Below are positions 48,006 to 56,968 of a stretch of 64,000 nt of DNA, in pieces (position 1 is the stretch's first letter; each line of letters begins with the position of its first letter). The stretch spans positions 109,549-173,548 of the forward strand of contig NW_014577215.1 in assembly GCF_000485595.1 (NCBI RefSeq). The letters are read 5' to 3'. Position numbers and translations under genes: made by a program. Source of the stretch: Priapulus caudatus (lineage: Eukaryota; Priapulida; Priapulimorpha; Priapulimorphida; Priapulidae). The notes under the pieces are model-generated. The model searched no databases, had not been told where the DNA came from, and saw nothing but the letters and a program-made list of their open reading frames with translations.

Positions 48006-48340
48006 CGTGGTAACCAGGTGTGAAGTGCACCTGACGCGGGATGATACCGCGCGTACGTATATTTCTGGTAATTAATTAAACTATTCGTGCTTCAATAAAC
48101 TCAAAATTCACAGAAATCATAGCTAAGACATGTGTTTATATGCATCTAGAATTTTAGAAATGTAACTCAAATCGTTCGCGAGATATTAGCCTATAACGAT
48201 ACCGCGCGTATATGAGCCTATATGACGATACCGCGCGTACGAATATTTCTGGGGTACGAATAGTTGGGGCGTGTGAAACATCTCACGAGTTAGCCGGTGA
48301 ACCAAGTTGGCAGATGAACCGAGATGACCGGACACCGTGG
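48006..48340 (-). repeat. MULE right terminal inverted repeat
   Basis: Complement of the left terminus; contains aaccaggtgtgaagtgcacc, gcgggatgataccgcgcgta, and cgagttagccgg near the outer end. An extra piece with gataccgcgcgta repeated twice (48,195-48,240) is absent on the left. A target duplication could not be identified. Confidence 0.7.
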
Positions 48341-48362
48341 TAGTTACCGTAGTCTGTAGATA

Positions 48363-48877
48363 CCAAACACAGGATAGGGTTACAACGCGAGCCTATGGTT
48401 TTCTGTGGAGGAACCCCTGAGTGAATCACTCAGGGCGGTTTGCTGGTGCGTTTTCAGAGACTAGAACTTCCAACCTGGGTTTATTCTCAACACGAACCTT
48501 TCTCCGCTATCCTGGAACTTACTATGTATCACAATACTGTGTATTAAACTAATATAACGTGTTACAGAAATTCGAAGTGACGACCGCCGAACGCTATGCG
48601 CATTGGGAATGCGTACATCACAGGTCAACAGAAATGGCGCTCAATATATCCGCCGCTCGTCACTTCGAATTGTTGTAACACGTTATATTAGTTTAATACA
48701 CAGTATTGTGATACATAGTAAGTTCCAGGATAGCGGAGAAAGGTTCGTGTTGAGAATAAACCCAGGTTGGAAGTTCTAGTCTCTGAAAACTCACCAGCAA
48801 ACCGCGCTGAGTGATTCACTCAGGGGTTCCTCCACAGAAAACCATTGGCTTGCGTTGTAACCCTATCCTGTGTTTGG
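48363..48877. mobile_element. Fold-back element B
   Basis: Nearly perfect arms of about 220 bp (48,363-48,583 and 48,658-48,877). For example, ccaaacacaggatagggtta pairs with aaccctatcctgtgtttgg, and gtattaaactaatataacgt pairs with acgttatattagtttaatac. The loop is about 75 bp. It begins some 20 bp after the MULE terminus. Arm identity well above 90% suggests a young insertion. Confidence 0.92.
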
Positions 48878-49276
48878 GTTACATTATTGTATCTAGTAGG
48901 TACCGGTACCATGCAATGGATACTTCTGTTCTAGTTCTAGTTCTATACTGGACAGTCCGTAAGGAATAAACGTGACAGGGCTATAGCAGCATTAGCTAGC
49001 CATGGGGTGTGACCTAGCTTAGGTAAAGCCACGTAGTTATGCCTTTTAGCCGTATGGTTGGCCATTGATCTGACTGTTTGTTTGGTCCAATATGGTGGCC
49101 TGCCCCTCAGCCAATCACAGCTTGTTCTTTGTTATGAACCATCCCGTGAAAAATGTGGATCACGGCCTGCCCCTGTGCCGAAATGTGAACCGGTGAAAGT
49201 GAGTTTGCGTTTGTTTGGTCGGATCAGGATCACATGATCTCGATCAGACGGATTCGTCCCAAACAAACGCGCCCCT

Positions 49277-50019
49277 AATAGAGAAGAGTATGACACCGTT
49301 TTAAGTTTTAACAGCGTTTTGCATAGTTTTCAACTTGTAAATATTCTATCAATATGTGAATAAATATATTCAAACTTTACCGTGTTTTCGTCTATGATTC
49401 TCCTTTCATCATATGAAACCACCAATTTACCTAAAAATCGTATGTGTTCTTCAAAAAAGTTCTTTGAATACGACACAGTTTCACACAGTTTTCACAACAA
49501 TTCGCATCTGAGCGGCGCATGTTGATATGCGGCGACAGCACCAGGTTGTAACTACGGGACGCTGGGGGCTGTTGGGGATATTAGGTAAGCACAGTAACAG
49601 CACTTGTTTCGCTTCCTTCTCATCAGGAACACGATAGCAACACAGCTAAAATCAGCTGCTAGCTCGCCCTGAGCACACATTTATTTCTAGCACGCTGGAA
49701 ACGCTACACGCTGAATACAATTCGATGCCTAATATCCCCAACAGCCCCAGCGTTCCGCCATAGACAATAGAACACTAATCCGATAATAAACTTGCGCCGA
49801 ATAGATGCGAAGATTTGGGAAAACTGTGTGAAACCGTGTCGTATTCAACTAACTTTTTTGAAGAACACATACGATTTTCAGGTAAATTGGTGGTGTCATA
49901 TGATTAAGGGAGAATCATAGACGAAAACAAGGTAAAGTTTGAATATATTTATTCACTTATTGATAGAATATTTACAAGTTGAAAACTATGCAAAACGGTG
50001 TCATACTATTCTCTATTAT
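49277..50019. mobile_element. Fold-back element C
   Basis: Arms 49,277-49,519 and 49,791-50,019: aatagagaagagtatgacac pairs with gtgtcatactattctctatt, and gaacacatacgattttcagg pairs with cctaaaaatcgtatgtgttc. A smaller inverted pair is nested in the loop (gctgggggctgttggggata near 49,560 with tatccccaacagccccagcg near 49,731). No open frame. Confidence 0.9.
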
Positions 50020-50209
50020 GAGCTCTTGATATATATATGGTCATCACGACAAGGAATGATGGCCGTTTGCGTTCTTCAATTTGTGCATAGATGTGAAGCT
50101 ATTGCGTAAAAATACTGAGTGCATCTCTTACCCCACAATTTTACTATACCATTATTTAAGGCCCTGCTAATTGTGGAGGAAATATGGTGTGGTTAGAATG
50201 TGACACAGG

Positions 50210-50590
50210 TTATAAGTTGGGTTGCATGCATGATATAACAGGGTTATAAACAGAGATATTAACACATTTCTTGTTACATAGATGATACTGACTGCAGTTC
50301 GAATCTGCAAATTTCTCTATATTATCAGACAGTGTAACTGTTATCTGCCACTGCGTGCTATTTATATACTGCACAGTGTTGTACTGTGTGCGCATGTATT
50401 TTTCATAATCCCATACTGATTTGTCTCTTTCTTCATTGCATACCCCTATTAAAATAGCTTTGCTACCTTGTCTAAGCAGATCAGAGAAACCAACTGTAAT
50501 CACTCCATTTTTGAAACAATAACTAACAATAACATTAGTGCTGTTTCTCATTTCTTTAGCTATACTATGCTGGAGAATGATAATTGACAT
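50210..50590 (-). CDS. Unrecognised 126-residue open frame
   Basis: An uninterrupted frame with protein-like composition, including VIVSYCFKNGVITVGFSD and KAILIGVCNEERDKSVWDYE, and five Cys. It is AT-rich and no flanking splice partners are evident, so it may be an exon, a decayed gene or chance. No function is proposed. Confidence 0.25.
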   Translation of the reverse strand: MSIIILQHSIAKEMRNSTNVIVSYCFKNGVITVGFSDLLRQGSKAILIGVCNEERDKSVWDYEKYMRTQYNTVQYINSTQWQITVTLSDNIEKFADSNCSQYHLCNKKCVNISVYNPVISCMQPNL

Positions 50591-51032
50591 GTTCCTTGCT
50601 AAACATGAGTCGGATAGTGGGAAGAGTCAAAACCAGATTTCATACTGATACTCCATTAAGTCCATTTCCATTTAATCTATAATAATTTGTCCTGCCCCTT
50701 GTTTGTGCATTCTGTAACATTTTTGATTATGCAGCTACCTTTAGGTCCCATTTTGCTAAGATAGCCTGACAGTGTTGACTGTAGCTTGTGTTGTTGTCAT
50801 TTCTTTTGTTGGTTGTAGGTGAAATAATAAAAAAATGCAGTACCTAGTTTATGTGATCCAGCTTCTGTGTAAGTATCTATGCATAGATTATCATGTACGT
50901 GGTCTCCCAAACAGGTCAAAATCCCTGTGTATGCCTCTCTGGTTGTGCAATTCTCGTCCCGCCTCGTCTTTAAATACGCAATTCCTGGTGGTGTCTTTAG
51001 CGCGCGCTATCACAGAATGCGCTGCAAGCCAT

Positions 51033-51302
51033 CCCAACTTATGCTGAGAGGGTCTATGCCCCCCCCCCCGGGTACTGCCGGAACGTACCCTGGGTATGGT
51101 GCGATTTACCGGAACGTACCCTGGTACTATCTAATATGCCGGACCGTACCTCGCCTACTCCACTAACGAGTATAGGGAGTCGCCTACGTCTACGCCTACT
51201 CCCTAACCCTAACCCTAACCCTAACTCTAACCATATCAGATAATTACCAGGGTACGTTCCGGCAGTACCCTGGGGGACATAGACCCTATGAGCCCAACTT
51301 AT
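51033..51302. mobile_element. Mutator-like MITE, copy 3, with 10-bp target duplication
   Basis: Bounded by the direct repeat CCCAACTTAT at 51,033-51,042 and 51,293-51,302. Inverted ends around AGGGTCTATG / CATAGACCCT, repeated ggaacgtaccctgg motifs, and four telomere-like ccctaa units at about 51,201-51,225. Same family as 19,653-19,920. Confidence 0.85.
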
Positions 51303-51900
51303 ATTGCACGCTACAACAACAGCTGCACAGCAGCAATTTAGAAGTCTTCATACTTTTGATATCTCACTTGTTTCTGAAAGTTCATGAATGTTCCATTCCA
51401 AAAACCACACTGAAAGCTGAACAGCATATCCATGCAACTGTCTGTGATGGAAACGGCCCAGTTCAATGCTGTATAACTAAGTTCGTATGCATCTCAAAAA
51501 CGTCCCTACGATCTTATAATATAGATTACATAGTGTAGTTGTTGTAATGAATAAATACACAATAGGCATCCTATCTGTCTGCCTACTGGTCTATCTGTCT
51601 GTCTCTGTGTCTATCTGGCTGGGTGACTATTTGCATCTGTCTATCTTTCTGCGTGTCCATTGATCGGGCCGGAATTTAGGCACTCGTCCGTTCATCCATG
51701 ACCTTTTAGGTTTTAAGTAAATTTAATTGACGGAAGCAAGATCTTCCCCTCTCACTTACTGTTCCCATATTACAAGTTGTGAAGTTTTAGTATACTAGTA
51801 TTTTTCCCAGCTGTGTCTGCTTATCCATCCATGTCTAGCTATCTCTCTCTCAGTACCAAATAAAATGCGAAATTCTGGAAGTTAATAAATTTTTTTGCAG

Positions 51901-53474
51901 AGTACCGGGAGTGTTTCTACCTGAATGCTAGGACTGGTGCATTAATCAGTGATGACCAACTTAGTCATGTTATGCGTTCACTAGGACTGAGCCCGACACG
52001 CCGTGAAACCACCAAGTACTTTCAGGAAAAGGGTAAATTGAATCTGAACTGCTGAGGCAAATTCATGTAAAGGCAGGGAAATGTATAGTAAATGCTGTAT
52101 CAAATCATAATGTGTGATGTAGTACTAAATTCATTGCACTGCCTTTGGTAATAAATCATATGACTGTTTATTTCAGCTACGAACAACAGAGTGGATTTTG
52201 CTGGCTTTCTGGATATTATGCATCAGCATAACGCCAAGGAGGATGTTACAGGTTTTGCACTATTTGTATCCCCTGCGAGGAAGTCGGCGGAGATACTGGT
52301 TTCATCTCTGTCCAGCCGCTGCCGCCACTCGGTCCGCCGCAGAGAATTTCCCTTACTGCGACCTTTATTTGACATTTACCTTGACCTTGATCATATTTCC
52401 CTTCCGCTCTCTAAGTCGGCCCCTAATTGACCTAGCGCTACCAAACTTGGTATACTTACACATCTTGGGGAGAAGGTGCGCAGCGTACCAAAACCAGGTC
52501 ACTGCGACCTTTATTTGAACTTTACTTTGACCTTGATCATATTTCCATTCAGCTCTATAACTCGGCCCCTAATTGACCTAGCACTACCAAAACCAGGTCA
52601 CTACGACCTTTATTTGACTTTTACCTTGACCTTGATCATACTCTTCCGCTCTATAACTCGACCCCTAATTGACCTAGCGCGACCAAACTTCGTATACTTA
52701 CACATCTTGGGGAGACGGTGTGCAGAGTACAAAAACCAGGTCACTGCGACCTTTATTAGACCTTGACATTGACCTTGATCATATTTTCCTTTCGCTCTAT
52801 ATCTCGGCCCTTAATTGACCTAGCGCGACCAAACTTGGTATACTTACACATCTTGGGCAGAATGTGTGTCGCGTACCAAAACCACATCACTGCGGCTTTT
52901 ATTTGACCTTTAACTTGACCTTGATCATATTTCCCTTCCGCTCTATAACTCGGCCCCTAATTGACCTAGCGCTACCCAAACCAGGTCATTACGACCTTTA
53001 TTTGACCTTGATCATATTTCCCTTCCGCTCTATAACTCGGCCCCTAATTGACCTAGCGCGAGCAAACTTTGTATACTTACACATCTTGGGGAGAAGGTAT
53101 GTCGCATACCAAAACCTACCTTCTACGTTCTTACAGAGATATTTCATTCATACTAGATCACGGGGGATACATGTAGTTGGCGACAACTGCCCTTTCTAGT
53201 TATTATTGTCACGATATACATATGGGTAGATGTTTATCATGTGTTATTTGCTTATCGAAGGTTTAAGAATACATGTAACATTGATAGCTTAACATAATTA
53301 TAGTCATGTAAATATATAATGATTACAGGAAATTAAGTATTATAGTGCTATATGTTTCAGGGGAGGTGATAGCAGCATTTAAACTCTGGGACAGGCACAA
53401 TCGTGGCTACATATCTGCAAGAGACTTGAAGCACATTCTCAGTGATTTTGGAGACAAGTTAACAAAAAGAGAGG
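51901..53474 (+). CDS. Calmodulin-like EF-hand protein (CALML4 type), partial
   Basis: Three phase-compatible exons: 51,901-52,032, 52,177-52,251 and 53,361-53,474 (107 codons in all). The peptide EYRECFYLNARTGALISDDQ, then VMRSLGLSPTRRE, then VDFAGFLDIMHQH, then AAFKLWDRHNRGYISARDLK, then LSDFGDKLTKRE follows the calmodulin layout of EF1 to EF3. The signature positions agree best with calmodulin-like protein 4. EF1 has lost its acidic ligands. EF3 has D-x-H-N-x-G-Y-I but Asp instead of Glu at position 12. Calcium binding is therefore doubtful. The first codons and the EF4 exon(s) were not found; the LINE at 53,748 may lie inside the next intron. The donor of exon two (gttttg) is weak and leads straight into a minisatellite. 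Confidence 0.75.
52330..53125. repeat. Minisatellite in the EF-hand gene intron
   Basis: Units contain tgaccttgatcatatttccc, then gctctataactcggccccta, then attgacctagcg, and in the longer version cttacacatcttggggagaa. A short (about 85 bp) and a long (about 150 bp) unit alternate. Frames are open over long stretches but repeat the same phrase, so I treat them as non-coding. Confidence 0.9.
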
Positions 53475-53529
53475 GTAAATAACAATAGCAGCTACTCGAA
53501 AATAGCAGCAGGAGTTGTCAGCATATATG

Positions 53530-53602
53530 TTATATATATATATATATATATATATNNNNNNNNNNTATATATATATATATATCATATGTATATATATACG
53601 TA
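53530..53602. repeat. (TA)n tract containing a 10-N gap
   Basis: TA repeats on both sides of Ns at 53,556-53,565. Confidence 0.98.
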
Positions 53603-53747
53603 AATATATTTTCTGTTTATATATGCAGTTGCTATGTGCATCTGTTGTATATGATGTACAAATTCACTCTACTACATAACATTTTTTGCATTGCACAGAT
53701 GTTTGACAGTTATACATGTTGTTATTACATTTATTATATCTGTGTAC

Positions 53748-56240
53748 ATCATCATCATCATCATCGTCTTCGTTTATAGTCCATCTTTTCCCGTGCCTGG
53801 GGTTGGACTTGCGATGATCCTCCTCCACCGTTCTCTGTCCTGCGTTGATCCTTCATCTATATTCAAGTCCTTCAGATCTTTCTGCACTGTCCTTATCCAT
53901 GTTCTCTTTGGTCTTCCAACCGGTCTTTTTCCAGGGATCTCTAATTCTTCCACAAACCTTAGTACTCCTCCTTCCGTCTCCCTTCTAACATGCCCAAACC
54001 ATTGTAGTCTTCTCTGTCTAGTTCTATTCTGTATCTCTCTTAAACCACATCTCTTTGCCACTTCTTCACTGGATATCCTATCCTGCTATTTAACTCCAGT
54101 TATGTATCTTAGCATCTTTCTATCACATTTTCTTAATACATCTTCAACTCTTTCTGTCATAGCCCATACTTCCACCCCGTATAACAAAACTGATCTTATA
54201 CAAGCTTTATAGACATTGCCTCTGATCTTTAATGGAATACTTCTGTTTACTAACAAACTAGCCATCTCTCTCCATTTCTTCCATGCAGCCGCTACTCTAA
54301 CTCTCACAGTTCTCTCTGTACCCACCTCACAGTCCACCATATCATCCAGATAGCAAAACTCATGAACTTCTTCTATGTTTCCTCTATGTAGTCCTCAGTC
54401 CTCTTTCACCTTCCTCCCTGACATGCCCTCTTCTGCAAGCCGGGCACCGAAAGTTCTGGATTCCCTTTACACTTTTCAGGCCTGTGCATCTTTGATGACA
54501 CCATTTGTTACACTCTATGCATAAAACTGAATTTACTCCCACTCCTCTCCCACAGCATCCACATGGCCATCTTCCTGACTGCACATGGTGCTCAGAGCCC
54601 TTTCCTGTTACCATCATCTTTGTTTTCTCTAAGTTTACTTTTATTCCTCGTCTTTCTAACCCCTCTCTCCAACTCTCAAAGGCTTCCAGTGCTTCCTGTT
54701 CAGATTCTGCCGTCAATACCAGGTTATCTGCATACGCTAACTCCCATGGAACCCCTTTTCTGTTTTCTCTAGTTGCCTCATCCATTACTATGATGAACAG
54801 TAAGGGACTTAATACCGAGCCTTGATGTACCCCTACTCCAATGTCAAACTCCTCTGACGTCCCTCCTGCTGTCGTTCTAATCCTTGATCTGGTTCCCACA
54901 TACAGTGACATAATCGCTGTTATCATCCTTTCAGGTACTTTTTTCCTTTTTAAGGCCCACCTTATCACTTCTCTTGGTACTCGATGCCTACACAAATGCC
55001 TTCTCCAAATCCACGAAAATGTGGTACAGCTTCTTTTTCTTCTGGTTATATTTCTCTTGCAGTTGTCTCAAAACAAATATTGCCCCTGTAGTGGACCTAC
55101 CTGGGCAAAACCCGAACTGAAAACTACCGATGTCTACTTCCTTTCTAAGTCTCTTCTCTAAAACTCTTTCGTATATTTTCATTGCATGTTCTAATAACCT
55201 CACTCCTCTGTGTTTGCTGCATACCGTAGCATCTCCTTTGCCTTTATATATAGGTATTGTAGAACTCTTTTTCCAATCTTCTGGTATTCCGTTCCCTCCT
55301 ATCAGTTCCTTCACGATGCTTCCCAGTTCTCTTATTCCTTCCCTACCTGCCGCCTTTACCAGGTCACTTGTCACCCCTGTTGGCCCTGCCGCCTTCCCAC
55401 TACTCATTTCTTTCAAAGCTACTTCCAGTTCATCCTCTGTAACGTCCTCCAACGGTCCCTCAACCATTTCTGTTTCTTCCACCTGATATTCGTTCTGCTC
55501 ATCTAGTGGCTCACTGAAGTACTCCCTCCATCTGTCCATGATTTCCTTTTCTTCCACTTTTATATCTCCTCTGCTATCTTTTATATATTTTCCTCCTGTG
55601 ACATCCTGTCTCTCCCTTTTCATCTGCTTTGCTATTCTGAATAGATCTGATTTCTGTTTTGATTTTCCTGAAATTTCCGTCCATTCTTCCCATACTGATC
55701 TTTTCGCAATTGCTACCTCTCTTTTTGCGTTCCTTTTCTTCTGCTTGTACACTTCTCTGTCAACTTCTTCTCCACTTCTTTGCCATACCTTGTAAGCTTC
55801 TTTCTTTTCTCTTATTGCTTTTTGCACTGTTTCATTCCACCACCAAGTTTCTCTTCTATGTCTATAGTTCCCTGTTGTCTCCCCACATACTTCTCTACCA
55901 GCCTTCATGATACTATCTCTAAGTTTCTCCCATCCTCCTCTGCTACTCTCCATTCTCCTTCTCACATTCTCTTCAAAGTCTCTCCTGTGAGTTTCCTCCT
56001 TTAGTTTCCATTGTTTTATCTTCTTTTCTCCTTTCTTCTTTTTAATTCTCTTGAATCCTGCTATCTTGAGATCACTACACATAAGCCTATGTTGTGTTAA
56101 ACATGCTTCTCTCGGGATTACCTTACACTTACAGTCCTTTAACATAATCTTCTCATTTCTCCTTACAAAGATGTAGTCGATCTGTGGTTGCTTTTTTCCT
56201 GTCGTATGTATCGTAATGTTGATTCACTCTGCTTTTAGTA
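53748..56240 (-). pseudogene. 5'-truncated, inactive LINE (non-LTR retrotransposon)
   Basis: Read on the - strand: the tail of an AP-type endonuclease (QPQIDYIFVRRNEK, near 56,190), a linker, then reverse transcriptase (SSGKAAGPTGVTSDL, STIPIYKGKGD, FQFGFCPGRSTTGAIF, DLEKAF, then HQGSVLSPLLF), a thumb with a PHD-like Cys/His cluster (CGCCGRGV, LCIECNKWCHQRC, CPAC; about 54,600-54,440), the LLYGVEVWAMTE segment and a C-terminal RRLQWFGHVRRE..GRPKRTW. The element ends in a GAT-repeat tail (53,749-53,767). It is dead: the active-site motif reads YADN instead of YADD, frames break near 54,990, 54,384 and 54,062, and the 5' part is missing. RTE/CR1-like; the exact clade is uncertain. Confidence 0.9.
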
Positions 56241-56424
56241 ACGAGCATCATGAACGAGGCAAACATTCAGTCCAATGGTCAAGTACGCTATGCGGAGCTT
56301 CTCAGACTACTGCAGGCGCCGCCCCCAGATTACCTCTAGAACTGGCATCCTGCCTGGTCGTAGAGTCTAGATGTTCACATGGGGAGGTAACCTAGACAAA
56401 CCTTGCCATGTTTGATCATTTGGA
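56241..56424. other. No feature seen
   Basis: A short unique stretch between the LINE 5' break and a tandem duplication. Confidence 0.4.
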
Positions 56425-56605
56425 ATCGTGCATTCCAACTGTTTTGAGGAGTGAGATGCCAAGATCATATAAAGAAGTTGAATGCAGCGCATGAATGCAC
56501 TTGACATCTAGTAATCATGCATTCCAACTGTTTTGAGGAGTGAGATGCCAAGATCATATAAAGAAGTTGAATGCAGCGAATGAATGCACTTGACATCTAG
56601 TAAGA
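56425..56605. repeat. 89-bp tandem duplication (two copies)
   Basis: cattccaactgttttgagga through gaatgcacttgacatctagt occurs at 56,431 and 56,520 with one or two differences. Confidence 0.95.
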
Positions 56606-56763
56606 TTTCTAATGGCAACTGATAGTAAATTTTTTATTGACCAATTGGCAAGGTAATGGTAAGGTAAAAAGGTAAGGGGGTTGGTTCTATTGAAGCTTAT
56701 ATGAGAACCAACAACCCTTCTGTAAAGAACTCTGCAAATCTTCTCTTTTTATGGTTGTGAATA

Positions 56764-56968
56764 TTAAGCTGGGTTTACACTGCCAACTTTGTGTTGGCGA
56801 ATTGCCGAATTGTACCAACTTCGCAATTTCGCAACCGACAATCGGCAGTGTAAACGCAAAAGTTGCACGTCTAACCGATCGATAGCAGCTAGTTGGGAGA
56901 TTAGCATGTTCTAATTTGGCAATTCGGCAATTCGCCAACTCAAGGTTGGCAGTGTAAACCAAGCTTTA
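56764..56968. mobile_element. PIF/Harbinger-like MITE (TTA target)
   Basis: Inverted ends AGCTGGGTTTACACTGCCAA (from 56,767) and TTGGCAGTGTAAACCAAGCT (to 56,965), extended inward by a second inverted pair, ggcgaattgccgaatt / ggcaattcggcaattcgcca. TTA flanks both ends (56,764-56,766 and 56,966-56,968), the target size of PIF/Harbinger elements. It has a 199-bp body and no ORF. Confidence 0.8.

Larger units (their letters stand above)
40257..48340 (-). mobile_element. Mutator-like (MULE) element with repeated, indel-ridden interior
   Basis: Long inverted termini (about 40,257-40,548 and 48,006-48,340) enclose FLYWCH and MULE-transposase sequence read on the - strand. The interior is not simple: 40,560-41,560 recurs as 43,555-44,530, and palindromic-MITE material occurs at 41,393-43,108 and 44,333-44,960. 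A GT-rich tract recurs at 43,205, 45,060 and 46,470, and the transposase region is present twice. Copies differ by very frequent single-base indels, and a 25-N gap lies between two of them. A true intact element would be nearer 4-5 kb. I read this as one element (plus an inserted MITE) assembled two to three times, or as genuine tandem duplication with decay. Confidence 0.65.

Noticed and set aside
52191-53199. Long ORFs after the second EF-hand exon as an extended coding exon
   Set aside because: They translate the same minisatellite phrase repeatedly, and the third EF exon joins in phase to 52,251.
54505-55910. Plus-strand ORFs of 70-118 codons across 54.5-55.9 kb
   Set aside because: They are antisense shadows of the LINE.
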